Origin: Streptosporangium amethystogenes | GTDB taxonomy: Bacteria > Actinomycetota > Actinomycetes > Streptosporangiales > Streptosporangiaceae | Assembly: GCF_000721075.1 (NCBI RefSeq) | Contig: NZ_JOEQ01000009.1 | Location: 62,001 to 126,000 of the forward strand | Direction of reading: 5' to 3' | DNA length: 64,000 nt | In this document: piece by piece, positions 18,557 to 27,070 of the stretch | Position numbering within the stretch: the first letter of the stretch is position 1 | How the letters are laid out: each line of letters opens with the position of its first letter | Program-made: the position numbers and the translations under genes | The notes under the pieces: model-generated | Seen by the model: the letters and a program-made list of their open reading frames with translations, nothing else | What the model was told of the DNA's origin: nothing | Database searches by the model: none

Positions 18557-18832
18557 GGCGGGACCCCCCTTTTTTTCCAAAGATAGTCTGCCGGTGCCTT
18601 GGGCCCGCACCGCCGCCGTCGACCGGCGGGATCCGGCGCGACCGGGCCGGCTCCGCCAGGTCGCCGACCGGCCTTCCTCCATACGGGAAGTCGCGGGCGC
18701 CTCACCGGCCGGTGGGAAGGGCGATCCCACGCCGAAAGCCGCGACGGTCCGACTCCGGGGAGGAGTACCGGGCGTCCGTCGGGCACATATGATCCGACAG
18801 CCGGATGACCGGGGCGAGTGCGAGGACGTGGC

Positions 18833-19150
18833 GTGAGTTTTGAACTCGGAGTCTGGCTCGGGGCCGAACCGATCACCGCGCAGGAGGCGCTTCACAGGTA
18901 TCTCGTCTGGAGCCGGAGCGACGCCGTGCCCGGTGAGCCGCGCCCGGAGACGGCGGCCTTCTACGAGGAGCTGACCTCGCTCTTCCCGGACCTGACCGCC
19001 GAGAACTACGCGGTCTCGCCATGGTCCGCACCGCTGATCGTGGGGGAGGAGTTCGTGCTGATGGACGCGGTCTTCCCACGCGCCGGAGAGGTGTGCCGCG
19101 TGGTGCTGGAGCTGGCCCGGCGGCATCCTCTGGTGCTGTTCGAACCGTAG
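18833..19150 (+). CDS. small conserved actinobacterial protein
   Basis: About 105 residues starting MSFELGVWLGAEPITAQEAL. It resembles a widespread actinobacterial family that begins MSFDLAVW and ends with a hydrophobic VVxxLAxxHxLVxxxP helix (here RVVLELARRHPLVLFEP). The function of that family is unknown to me; acidic, cytosolic and single-domain. Start GTG 18833 fits the family start; a GTG five codons earlier is an alternative. Confidence 0.7.
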   Translation: MSFELGVWLGAEPITAQEALHRYLVWSRSDAVPGEPRPETAAFYEELTSLFPDLTAENYAVSPWSAPLIVGEEFVLMDAVFPRAGEVCRVVLELARRHPLVLFEP

Positions 19151-19405
19151 GCCCGGCGTGCGATGCGGCCCACAGCCGCCGGTGCGATCGACTCCCGGGA
19201 AACGGGCGACGGGTAACCGGGACGCCCCTCCGTCCGGAGCGCGTCCGCCTCCGGGGGGAGGCGGTGTCCGCCCAGCGACTGATCTTCTGTCCGCCGGAGC
19301 TCCAACGGCCGGTTTCTGTCCGGGGTGCTGCCTAATGTCCCTCATGGCGAAGGCGCCGCACGCTTACGTCCGGGCGATCCGGACCGGTTCTCGGGAGATG
19401 CCGTC

Positions 19406-22400
19406 ATGACCGTGTGGGAAGAGGTCCGCGACCTCATCGGCACCGGCGATGCTTTCAAGGTCGCGACCAGGGTCGCCGCCCTTGACGACGCCGGGCGGAG
19501 AAAGGTGGCCCGGGAGCTACCGGGTCACATCCAGGGGGCCCGCCGGGAGGTGGAACGGCGGCTGCGTGAGTACGGGGAGGAGTACAACCGGTTCCGGCTG
19601 GCCCGAGGGGAGGCGTACAAGCGGTTCGCCCGCGAACGCGGGGTGCCCGAGCACGAGATCCACCACCGGTGGGCGGAGACCCTCGGCTGGGGCGGCGACA
19701 TGGAGGGCACCTGGGAGGGTCCCAAGAACAATCGGGAGTACCACAGAGCGTTTCCGCCCCCGTTCGATGGCGATGCCTGGATCGACCCGATGCTGGTCGC
19801 GGGGGCGGGCACGCTCCCCGGTGCGGCGGCCGTGGTCGCCTGGCTCAACCGGCGCGACTTCGAATGCCGTGGGCGGTCCGACGACCTCGTCGAGCCGGTG
19901 CTCCAGGCGGTCGCCGCGCGCCCCGCCGGATGGCAGGCCGATCTCGCCGTACGGCTCGCGCTCCGGGTGCGCGTCCGGCGCGAGCGCTGGGAGGGCGATC
20001 CACGCGACCGGAACCTGCCGCTCACCCTGGCACTGCTGGGCCGCACCGGCGTGACGCCGCCCGAGCACGACCCGCTCGTGGTCGCCTGGGCCGGCACGCC
20101 GCCGACCACGGAGCGGCTGCGTGAGGACCCGCTGCTCGACGTGCTGCTGCCCAGACTCTTCCAGGCGCAGGGGGTGGGCCGCGAGCTGCGCGAGGAGCGG
20201 GCCGACCCGCTCGCCGCCAAGTCGTGGCTGGGCGCGCTGCGCACCCTGGCCGCCGAGGGAAGGGTGAGCCGGGAGGCGTTGCTGGAGGGCTGCGTGGGCC
20301 GGTTCCTGCGCGGGGGCGGCGCGACCGACCTGCGGTTCTTCGCCCGCCTGCACGAACTGCTCGAACCGTCTCCCGCCGAGGTGGCCTCCCGCGCCGGTGA
20401 CTACCTGCGGCTGCTGCCGGTGGCGCCGGGGCCGGTGGCCGAACTGTCGCTCAGGCACCTGCGCCACCTGGACTCCCTCCCCAGGGACAATGCGAACGAC
20501 CTCGACCCCGACGACGTGAGCGAGGCCCTGTCCGGCCTGCTGTTCCGCGCGGAGAGCGGACTGGTCCGGTCCGGGCTGGCCTGGCTGGACCGGTTCCTCC
20601 GGCGGGAGCCGGAACGGGCCGACGAACTGTCGCCGGCCCTGGCGTTGGCGCTCGGCCACGAGGCGCCCGCCGTCCAGGAGCGGGTCGTGCGCCTGCTGGT
20701 CGGGCACGCGGCGGCCTTCGGCCCGCTCGGCGCCGAGACCGTACGGGATGCGGCCGGTCGGCTTCCCGCCGACCTGTCCAACAGGCTGGTCGGGGCCTTC
20801 GGCGGAGATCTCCAGGAGGAACCCGAGCCCGAGCCCGAGCCGGAGGAGCCCTTCGTCCCCGACACGCTTCCCGCGCCGCCGCCCGCCACGGCGTTCCCGG
20901 TGCCGCGGACGCCCCAGCAGGTGGCCGCCCTGTTCGGGAAGAAGGACTGGGCCGAGGCCGAGGGGTTTCTCGGAGGGTTCGTACGCCTCGCCGCCGGAGA
21001 TCCCGATGGGCTCCGGGACGCGCTGGCGGCACACTCCGAGAGGCCGCCGGCGCACGGCAGCTGGACGAGTCCCGAGTGCTGGGGCGCCGCGATCGTGGCG
21101 GAGTTCGTCGATCCCGGCGCGGAGCACCTGGAGACCGGGTTCGGTCTCCCCGCCGACGTGCGACCGGAGTCACCGTGGACGAGGCTTCCCGGCAGGGATG
21201 AGGTCTGCGCGCCGGAGTGGCTCGTGCTGCGCCGTCACGCGGAGATCCTCGTCGCTCTCAAGGAGGGCGTCCTGCCGCCGCTGCTGCTGGCCACGCCCAC
21301 CCTCTCCACCGGCCACCTCGACCCCGTGGAACTGGTCGCCCGGATCGAGGAGCTGGAGCGGGCGGGTGTGGAGCCGCTCCCGGCCGATCTGGCGCAGGCG
21401 CTGCTCCGGCTGCCCAGGACCACCGACTCCGGTACGGTGACCCGGGCCGCCGTGCTGACCTCGGCGGCCGGGCGCGAGACCGCTCGCCGGCTGGCGGGGA
21501 GCGGGTTGCCCGATCCGGTGGTGACCGTCCGCCGGTTCTGCTCTCCCGGCGCGGAGCCGGGGTGGATGCTCGCGGAGGATCCTGCCGGGCACTGGCTCGA
21601 CGAGCGCGAGCCGAAGGAGGCTCTCCAGGCGTGGCAGACCCTGGCGGTGGCCTCCATCATGCCGAGCGACATCACCCCGGGCGACATCACCCCGGGCGAC
21701 CGTGCGGACGAGGAGGCGGGAACGTCGGCCGGTGAGCGGACGGTCCGTGCCGCGACGTCGCTGATCGCCGAACTCCTGGTCTCGCCGCCCCGGTTCCTGG
21801 AGAAGGGACGCGGCCATCACGGCAAGTTGATCGGCTGGTGGCCGGGGGTCATGCCGTCCCACCGCGAGGTGATCGCCGCGCACATGGTCCCGCTCCGGTT
21901 CCGCAGCGACTGGACCGGTGGCCTCGTCGACGGGCCGCGGCTCACCGATCTCGCCTGCGCGCAGGGACCGGTCGGGCAGGCGACCGCCCTGCTGCTGGTG
22001 GAACGGCTCGCCCTGAGCATGTCGGTGTACCGGCGCCGGGCCGTACGGTACCTCCTGGCCACCGGGGACCTGCCCGCCGCCCAGATGGGCACGGAGTTCG
22101 GGGAGCGGGTACGCCGGTCCTGGCTCTCGATCTCCACGTTTCGGACGATCATGGAGGACGCCGTCTGCGTGGGCACCCACCGCGAGGCGTGGGCCATGAT
22201 CGCCGCCGCCCTGCCCGGCCTGCTGGCCGTCTCGGGCGGGCGGCCCCCCAGGGAGCTGGTCGATTTCCTCGCCTTCGCCCGGCAGGTGGCCCGGCGGGTG
22301 AAGGCGACCGGCGAGATCCCCGAGGTCACGGCGGTCGCCGGGCGCAAGGGCTCCACCCAGGTCATCCGCGAGTGCCGCGGCCTGCGCGACCTGCTCTCCG

Positions 22401-22408
22401 CGCCGTGA
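19406..22408 (+). CDS. large DUF6493-like protein
   Basis: A 1,000-residue soluble, helix-rich protein. The order of segments (EARREVERRLREYG near residue 40, WAGTPP, LRRLPRTT, and a C-terminal RVKATGEIPEVTAVAGRKGS) fits the DUF6493-type proteins of actinobacteria, which are long alpha-helical repeat proteins of unknown role. An acidic linker (EEPEPEPEPEEP, about 475-490) divides the two halves. A tandem 15-base repeat codes DITPGDITPGD near residue 755. Start ATG 19406 with GGGAGA upstream; ATG 19325 would lengthen it. It stands alone, with PfkB kinase downstream on the opposite strand. Confidence 0.7.
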   Translation: MTVWEEVRDLIGTGDAFKVATRVAALDDAGRRKVARELPGHIQGARREVERRLREYGEEYNRFRLARGEAYKRFARERGVPEHEIHHRWAETLGWGGDMEGTWEGPKNNREYHRAFPPPFDGDAWIDPMLVAGAGTLPGAAAVVAWLNRRDFECRGRSDDLVEPVLQAVAARPAGWQADLAVRLALRVRVRRERWEGDPRDRNLPLTLALLGRTGVTPPEHDPLVVAWAGTPPTTERLREDPLLDVLLPRLFQAQGVGRELREERADPLAAKSWLGALRTLAAEGRVSREALLEGCVGRFLRGGGATDLRFFARLHELLEPSPAEVASRAGDYLRLLPVAPGPVAELSLRHLRHLDSLPRDNANDLDPDDVSEALSGLLFRAESGLVRSGLAWLDRFLRREPERADELSPALALALGHEAPAVQERVVRLLVGHAAAFGPLGAETVRDAAGRLPADLSNRLVGAFGGDLQEEPEPEPEPEEPFVPDTLPAPPPATAFPVPRTPQQVAALFGKKDWAEAEGFLGGFVRLAAGDPDGLRDALAAHSERPPAHGSWTSPECWGAAIVAEFVDPGAEHLETGFGLPADVRPESPWTRLPGRDEVCAPEWLVLRRHAEILVALKEGVLPPLLLATPTLSTGHLDPVELVARIEELERAGVEPLPADLAQALLRLPRTTDSGTVTRAAVLTSAAGRETARRLAGSGLPDPVVTVRRFCSPGAEPGWMLAEDPAGHWLDEREPKEALQAWQTLAVASIMPSDITPGDITPGDRADEEAGTSAGERTVRAATSLIAELLVSPPRFLEKGRGHHGKLIGWWPGVMPSHREVIAAHMVPLRFRSDWTGGLVDGPRLTDLACAQGPVGQATALLLVERLALSMSVYRRRAVRYLLATGDLPAAQMGTEFGERVRRSWLSISTFRTIMEDAVCVGTHREAWAMIAAALPGLLAVSGGRPPRELVDFLAFARQVARRVKATGEIPEVTAVAGRKGSTQVIRECRGLRDLLSAP

Positions 22409-22441
22409 CAGCCGGACGGCGGCGTTCTCGATCGGCAACGG

Positions 22442-23386
22442 TCAGCGGCTGACCCCGTCGGACGGGCGGAGCAGGTCGAGGTCGGCGCGGCGGGGGAGGC
22501 TCTCCCAGTCGCCGTCGGCGGTCACCGCGAAGGCCCCGGCGGCGGAGGCGGTGGCGAGGCGCCGCTCGGAGGTCGCCCCGGCGAGGGTCTCGGCGATCCA
22601 GCCGGCGGCGAAGGCGTCCCCGGCGCCCACCGGATCGAGCTCGGCGACCCGGTGCGGCTCCGCGTGCCGTACGGCGCCGTCGGAGAGCTCGATCGCGCCG
22701 AGGGCGCCGCGCTTGATGAGGACGTGGCGCGGGCCCAGATCCGACAGGGCACGGGCCAGGGGGAGCGGGTCGTCACCCTCGACGATCAGCCCGGCCTCGG
22801 CCTCGGTGGCGAACAGGACGTCCACGGCGGCGACGGTCTCGCGCAGCGCGGCGGACGCCTCGGCGGGCGTCCACAGGGCCCGGCGGTAGTTGATGTCCAT
22901 CGACACGGTCACGCCCGCGTCACGGGCCTCGGCGATCGCGGCCCGCACCGCCTCGGCGGCCGACGCCGACAGCGCGAGGGTGATGCCGGTGACGTGCAGC
23001 ACGCGTGCCGAGCGGATCAGCGAGACGTCCAGATCGGCGGGGCGGAGCCGGGACCCGGCGCTCGCCGCGCGGTAGTAGCGCACGTCGACCACCTCGGACG
23101 TGCGCCTGCTCTTGATCATCAAGCCGGTGGGCGCCTCGGGATCGACCAGCATCCCTCGTACGTCGACGCCCTCGCCGGCCAGCGTCGAGCGGAGCAGTTC
23201 ACCGAACTCGTCGGCGCCCACCCTGCCGATCCAGGCCGCGCGCCCGCCGAGACGGCAGACACCGATGGCCACGTTGGACTCCGCGCCACCCACGCCGAGC
23301 CCGAAGTCGCGGGCGTGCCTGAGCGGGCCGGTACGCCGCGCGCTGAACAGCGCCATGCTCTCGCCGAGCGTCACCAGGTCGGTCAT
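22442..23386 (-). CDS. PfkB-family sugar kinase (KDG kinase-like)
   Basis: A 314-residue ribokinase-like enzyme. It has the N-terminal substrate loop GGAESNVAIGVCRLGGRAAW, the acceptor-site region DINYRR, and the ATP/anion-hole motif DPVGAGDAFAAGW. This combination is typical of 2-keto-3-deoxygluconate kinases, which feed the Entner-Doudoroff side path, but other ketose kinases cannot be excluded. It is convergent with the DUF6493-like gene and has no visible pathway partners. Confidence 0.88.
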   Translation of the reverse strand: MTDLVTLGESMALFSARRTGPLRHARDFGLGVGGAESNVAIGVCRLGGRAAWIGRVGADEFGELLRSTLAGEGVDVRGMLVDPEAPTGLMIKSRRTSEVVDVRYYRAASAGSRLRPADLDVSLIRSARVLHVTGITLALSASAAEAVRAAIAEARDAGVTVSMDINYRRALWTPAEASAALRETVAAVDVLFATEAEAGLIVEGDDPLPLARALSDLGPRHVLIKRGALGAIELSDGAVRHAEPHRVAELDPVGAGDAFAAGWIAETLAGATSERRLATASAAGAFAVTADGDWESLPRRADLDLLRPSDGVSR

Positions 23387-23746
23387 CGAAAAAACGTCTC
23401 CTCGTAGGTCGGTGGGCGGGCCGTGCCCGGCTCGACCGATCAGCGGGTGGAGACCCGGTCGACCGGCGTGTCCCCATAGTGGCGATCAAGGGCAAAATAG
23501 GCGAGCACGGTCGCCGATGGCCACTGTGCGGCACAACGTTCGCGGAGTGGAAAAGGAGAGAGACCGGCCGGGTCCGGTTTCCCGGGCCTCCGTGTGGCGC
23601 GATGTTCACGGAGCGGAGAAGGGGTGAGACCCGCCAGGCTCCGTTCTCTTCCGTACCGATAATTTTTGCCTGCACCAGGGCAGAACTGTCCCTCGGGATG
23701 GTTGACAGGCCAAAATTGGTCCGTGGTCAGGATCGGATCGGTAGGA
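23387..23746. other. 360-base spacer with imperfect direct repeats
   Basis: No gene. The spacer separates the divergent PfkB kinase and DUF4253 genes and contains two imperfect 60-odd-base direct repeats (23525 and 23593). A TTGACA at 23702-23707 could be part of the DUF4253 promoter, but the -10 is weak. Confidence 0.5.
23525..23655. repeat. two imperfect 63-66 base direct repeats
   Basis: Copy 1 (23525-23590) and copy 2 (23593-23655) share TGTGxGGC, GTTC(G/A)CGGAG, (T/C)GGA(A/G)AAGG and a GAGAC/CCGGC run, with substitutions throughout. Similar noncoding repeats occur elsewhere in this window (24691, 24751). Confidence 0.6.
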
Positions 23747-24592
23747 ATGAGCGATTGCGAGGATGGGAGGCTTCCGCCAGTTCTGGGCCAGTTGTTCGCT
23801 GACCAGGCCGACGGGAGCAGCGGGGGCGAGGGCCGGAGGCTCTCGGTGGACCTGCCACCGGGTGACGTGGTGTGGCCCGACCCCGGTTACGCTCAGCTCT
23901 CATTCCGTCGCCGTCCGGCGTTCTGGCTCAGCGAGGTGGCGGTCTCCGGCGAGTACTGGGCGCGGCTGCGGGCGCAGCACGAGCACTCCGGCCTGTGGCC
24001 GGTGCTGCTGGAGGACTCGGTGCAGCCCTGGTCGGCCGGCCAGATCGCCCCGGACACCGCCGTCGAGATCGACAACTACCACGCCGCCGCCTTCATGGCC
24101 GAGGTCTGGTCCGACTGGATCGCCAAGGCACACGTCGACCAGCTCGAAATCCTCGACCCCTTCGGAGTCGAATGTCCGGGTCCGGCCCCGGCGGGAAGGC
24201 TCGCCGCCGATCCCGGCGTGGTCGCCGACTGGTACGCCGGCCTGGTGGCCGAGCGCCGGACCCCGCTCGGGCTCGTCGCGGTCGAGCGCGGGGCCGACGC
24301 CCTCGCCGTGATGGGCTGGCAGGGCGCCCTGAACCACAACGAGTGGATGGTTCCGCTCGCGGCGGTGGTACGGAGCTGGGAGGACAGGTTCGGGGTGCGA
24401 GTGGTCGGGATGGGGTTCAACACCCTCGACCTCAGCGTCGCCGCGCCCCCGACGACCTCGGAGCACGCCCTGCACGTCGCCGCCGAGCACTGGACGTTCT
24501 GTCCGGACAGCATCATCCAGGGCGCGGGGAGCCTCATCGACTACGCCGAGCAGATCAAGGGCAGGAACGCCTGGTCGTTCTGGTGGGACTGA
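23747..24592 (+). CDS. DUF4253 protein
   Basis: A 281-residue protein whose C-terminal part matches DUF4253: ALAVMGWQGALNHNEWMVPL, VVRSWEDRFGVRVVGMGFNT and AAEHWTFCPDSI, ending in AWSFWWD. Function is unknown; the domain occurs mostly in actinobacteria and may be an SMI1/immunity-like stand-alone domain (inference). ATG 23747 has AGGA immediately before it; an upstream start (23666) lies in the repeat spacer. Confidence 0.75.
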   Translation: MSDCEDGRLPPVLGQLFADQADGSSGGEGRRLSVDLPPGDVVWPDPGYAQLSFRRRPAFWLSEVAVSGEYWARLRAQHEHSGLWPVLLEDSVQPWSAGQIAPDTAVEIDNYHAAAFMAEVWSDWIAKAHVDQLEILDPFGVECPGPAPAGRLAADPGVVADWYAGLVAERRTPLGLVAVERGADALAVMGWQGALNHNEWMVPLAAVVRSWEDRFGVRVVGMGFNTLDLSVAAPPTTSEHALHVAAEHWTFCPDSIIQGAGSLIDYAEQIKGRNAWSFWWD

Positions 24593-24690
24593 GTTCGCCC
24601 CCGGGTGTTCCCCTCGTCGAGGGAGTGCCTCCTCGGGAAGCGCGGATTCCAGCAATGTGGATCTTTGGTGGTGATCTACCTCGGAGGTGG

Positions 24691-24790
24691 TCTCTCCGGG
24701 CGTGAAAGGACTTCGGGTACGGGGTGTGGACAACCCCCGCGCGACCGGGCTCCTCACGGGTGCGGAAAGGCCTCGGATACGGGGCTTCGG
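24691..24790. repeat. two 40-base direct repeats, 60-base period
   Basis: TCTCTCCGGGCGTGAAAGGA at 24691 and TCCTCACGGGTGCGGAAAGG at 24751 begin two copies of a 40-base unit that both continue into CTTCGG(G/A)TACGGGG. A weaker third copy may start near 24819. Confidence 0.6.
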
Positions 24791-24915
24791 GGGGGTGAAA
24801 CCCGAGATCGGCAAGATGTTCTCGCCGGTAGGGCGGCTGTTGGTGGGACGGGGTCTCCAATGGGGTTTTCTTGAAGCTTGCAGGTAGATCTTCTGGGGTT
24901 TTCATGGCATTTGCT

Positions 24916-24944
24916 TTGCTTTGTCCGATTTTGGCGGGTAGTGT
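24916..24944 (+). promoter_or_regulatory. promoter of the riboswitch leader
   Basis: TTGCTT (24916-24921) and TAGTGT (24939-24944) are 17 bases apart. Transcription would begin at about 24951, just before the riboswitch. Confidence 0.55.
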
Positions 24945-24954
24945 CCACGCATAT

Positions 24955-25135
24955 CGGTTGGCGACCTGCCCTTCACAAGAGGGAGCGGCCGGCCGACGTC
25001 GAATCCCACCGGGCCCCCAAGGTCCAGGGAACCGGGGAACCACTTTCCTGGGGTGAATCCGCCGCGAATGTGCGGCGGTAGGGCAACTCCATCGCCCGAA
25101 CCCGTCAGCTAACCCGGTAGACGAGCTGGAGAGGA
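24955..25135 (+). ncRNA. cyclic di-AMP (ydaO-yuaA) riboswitch
   Basis: The conserved core is recognisable: GGGAACCGGGGAACC, then GGGGTGAATC (25050-25059), a CCGCCGC/GCGGCGG hairpin, CGGTAGGGCAACTCC, and CCCGAACCCGTCAGCTAACC (25095-25114). In actinobacteria this riboswitch class precedes cell-wall hydrolase genes such as rpfA and turns them off when c-di-AMP is high. Here it controls the secreted protein at 25371, possibly with the 17-codon leader ORF (25146-25199) and the hairpin at 25220-25237 as part of the switch. Exact ends are estimated. Confidence 0.85.
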
Positions 25136-25145
25136 GATCCCCCTC

Positions 25146-25199
25146 ATGGATCACCGCGTCACCGCGTCGGTGCCCGCCCTGCCCGTACCGACCACCTGA
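25146..25199 (+). CDS. 17-codon leader ORF
   Basis: ATGGATCACC starts a frame coding MDHRVTASVPALPVPTT, with GAGAGGAG 9 bases upstream. It lies directly after the riboswitch and 170 bases before the main gene. It may be a regulatory leader peptide, or chance. Confidence 0.35.
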   Translation: MDHRVTASVPALPVPTT

Positions 25200-25370
25200 A
25201 CTTTCCGCGTATCTCCGTCGCCGCGCCTGAGCGCGGCACCTGGACCGTGCTCCGCGTAGCGATCTGCTGATCTCGTCACGCCGTTTTTCCGAAGAGCGCG
25301 TCCCCGCCAGTGCACCCCTTGCCGTGTCGCACCTGGCTGCCCCGTTCCCTCGTGAAAGAGCCCCTTTCCC

Positions 25371-26138
25371 ATGCGCCTCCCTTTTGACCTGCCCGAGAAC
25401 GGCCTGATCAAGAACCTCTCGTACAAGAACCGTCTCACCACCGCCGCCCTTGTCGGCGCGAGCGTGCTCGTCTCCGGCGGCGTCGTCGCCGCGCTGCCCG
25501 CCTCCCCCGCCGTCGCCGCCCCCGCCTCCCCCGGCACGGACACCGAGGCGGTCGCCAACAAGGCCGTTCTCCTCCAGGGCTCGACCAGGGCCTCCTACTT
25601 CTGGGACGACTCCTCTGGCCGGGCGGGCGACACCGGTCTGCCGGCCAGTGGCAAGCCGATGCAGAAGGGCATGATCGCCAGCCCGAGCTGGCCCCTGCTC
25701 ACCGAGGGCTACGTCGTCTACAAGGGCAAGAAGGCCAAGTTCTTCGTCGGTGACCGCGGTCCCGGCGTGCCCTCCAACGCGGGCGTCATGATCGACCTCG
25801 ACGCCAAGACCTTCGCCGACCTGACCGGTGGCCGGTTCAACCCCGGCACGCTCGGGGTGGACGGCAACGGCGGCATGGGCCACATCGACGTCAAGTACGT
25901 GGTCACCAAGTGGGGGAACGGCGTGGGCAAGAAGAACCACCCCGTGGCGTTCTCCACCGGTGCCTGGCGTTACCGGGACGCGAACCCGGCGAAGCCTCCG
26001 CAGACGGCCCTGGTCAAGGCCGAGCAGTCCAAGAAGTCCGTGAAGACCGGGCAGGCGATCCAGACGTTCGCCAAGCCCAAGATCATGTCTGAGCCCCTCG
26101 TCGCGCCCGGTGCGATCATCGCCGCCGAGGAGAGCTGA
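25371..26138 (+). CDS. secreted RlpA/double-psi-barrel-like cell-wall protein
   Basis: A 255-residue exported protein: a long N-terminus with basic KNLSYKNR then a hydrophobic signal (LVGASVLVSGGVVAALPA) and an Ala-x-Ala site near AVAAPAS. The mature part contains KAKFFVGDRGPG and GVMIDLDAKTFADLTGG, a pattern like the RlpA/expansin double-psi beta-barrel (DRGPF, IDLS, LA..G). Such proteins bind or cut peptidoglycan septa. Control by a c-di-AMP riboswitch fits cell-wall remodelling. Ribosome site before ATG 25371 is weak. Substrate is not predicted. Confidence 0.7.
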   Translation: MRLPFDLPENGLIKNLSYKNRLTTAALVGASVLVSGGVVAALPASPAVAAPASPGTDTEAVANKAVLLQGSTRASYFWDDSSGRAGDTGLPASGKPMQKGMIASPSWPLLTEGYVVYKGKKAKFFVGDRGPGVPSNAGVMIDLDAKTFADLTGGRFNPGTLGVDGNGGMGHIDVKYVVTKWGNGVGKKNHPVAFSTGAWRYRDANPAKPPQTALVKAEQSKKSVKTGQAIQTFAKPKIMSEPLVAPGAIIAAEES

Positions 26139-26190
26139 GGCCCGGCGCGATCGACGAGCTCACCGCCCCGGTGACGTCCGGGCGGTGAAC

Positions 26191-26238
26191 TCCTGCCGAG
26201 GCCCGTGCCCTTCCGGAAGGGCACGGGCCTCGGCAGGA
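26191..26238. terminator. perfect 48-base palindrome, bidirectional terminator
   Basis: TCCTGCCGAGGCCCGTGCCC begins the left arm (26191-26214) and the right arm (26215-26238) is its exact complement. It lies 53 bases after the secreted protein gene and ends one base before the stop of the opposing Roadblock gene, so it should stop both transcripts. Confidence 0.85.
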
Positions 26239-26610
26239 TCAGATCTCGAGCTTCTCCTCGATGCCGCGCAGGATGTGCCGCGCGAGCGCGAGGTTGGCCC
26301 GGTTCCGGTCGAGGGCCATGTAGATGAACAGGCCTTTGCCGCTCCGGCCGGAGAGCGGGCGGATCACGTGGTACTGAGTGCCGAGCGTGATGAGGATGTC
26401 CTCGATGCCGTCCTTGAGGCCGAGCGACTCCATGGTCCGCATCTTGGCCTTGACGACCTCGGTGTTACCCGCGGCCGCCACCTGGAGGTCGAGATCCTTG
26501 GATCCGCCGAGCGCGCCCAGCGCCATCCCGCTGTTGTAGTCGACGATGACCGCGCCGATGGCACCGTCGATCGCCATCATCTCCTTGAGAGAGATGTCCA
26601 TGTTGCCCAT
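26239..26610 (-). CDS. Roadblock/LC7-domain protein
   Basis: A 123-residue single-domain Roadblock/LC7 protein: MNISLKEMMAIDG (as seen: MGNMDISLKEMMAIDG), AVIVDYNSGMALGALGG and a GKGLFIYMALDRNRANLALA tail. Members form dimers that act as regulators or GAPs of small GTPases (MglB-like) in bacteria. It is the last of four genes; the gene upstream ends 12 bases before it. It is more similar to the first gene of the cluster (27954) than to the middle one. Confidence 0.88.
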   Translation of the reverse strand: MGNMDISLKEMMAIDGAIGAVIVDYNSGMALGALGGSKDLDLQVAAAGNTEVVKAKMRTMESLGLKDGIEDILITLGTQYHVIRPLSGRSGKGLFIYMALDRNRANLALARHILRGIEEKLEI

Positions 26611-26622
26611 TTCTGTCTCCGA

Positions 26623-27009
26623 TCACTGGGTTATCGAGATACGCGAGGTGATGGCGGCCAACCTGGCCGCCGTCTTGCGGCCCTCCAGCCGGAGCAGTCC
26701 GAGATTGGTCCCCGGGCGTGCCAGGACTGTGAGGACGATCTTGGGTCCGGCGGCGTAGCAGGCCGCGTAGCCGTTGGTGCCGGAGATCAGCGTCTCCTCG
26801 AAGGCGCCCTTGCCGGCCATGCCCGTCATCCGGCGGCTGAGGGCCAGGAGCGCGGAGGAAAGCGCGCCGGTCTGCTCGGCGGCGGTGTCACGGCCCAGAT
26901 CGCCGGCCAGGGTCAGGCCGTCGACGCTGCACACGATGCTCCCGTCCACGTCGGGGATGCGTTCTCGCAGCAGCGCCAACTCCTGGCGTATCTCCTCACG
27001 CAGTTCCAC
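26623..27009 (-). CDS. Roadblock/LC7-domain protein
   Basis: A 128-residue Roadblock protein: LREEIRQELALLRERIPDVD, GSIVCSVDGLTLAGDLG and TRMTGMAGKGAFEETLI-like and LVLARPGTNLGLLRLEGRKT segments. The classic MglB layout. Start GTG 27009 has AAGGAGG 6 bases upstream, which fits better than the frame opening at 27060. In conservons such a protein is CvnB and works with a sensor kinase, DUF742 protein and GTPase; none of these is present here. Confidence 0.88.
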   Translation of the reverse strand: MELREEIRQELALLRERIPDVDGSIVCSVDGLTLAGDLGRDTAAEQTGALSSALLALSRRMTGMAGKGAFEETLISGTNGYAACYAAGPKIVLTVLARPGTNLGLLRLEGRKTAARLAAITSRISITQ

Positions 27010-27070
27010 CGGCACCCTCCTTCCGATCAGCTTCAGTGTCCGCAGCCTTATCGGCGGCATCGAACCAGGT

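Larger units (their letters stand above)
24593..25370. other. 778-base leader and repeat region
   Basis: Contains two 60-base-period direct repeats (24691, 24751), a promoter (24916-24944), a cyclic-di-AMP riboswitch (24955-25135), a 17-codon leader ORF (25146-25199) and a small hairpin (25220-25237). No larger gene is supported; open frames on the minus strand here are low-complexity shadows. Confidence 0.6.

Noticed and set aside
21668..21697. 15-base tandem repeat inside the DUF6493-like gene
   Set aside because: It is in frame, short and codes a small Asp-Ile-Thr-Pro-Gly duplication; no sign of a regulatory role.
23100..23627. Plus-strand ORF overlapping the PfkB gene and repeat spacer
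   Set aside because: It is antisense to a clear kinase and its last part is repeat sequence.
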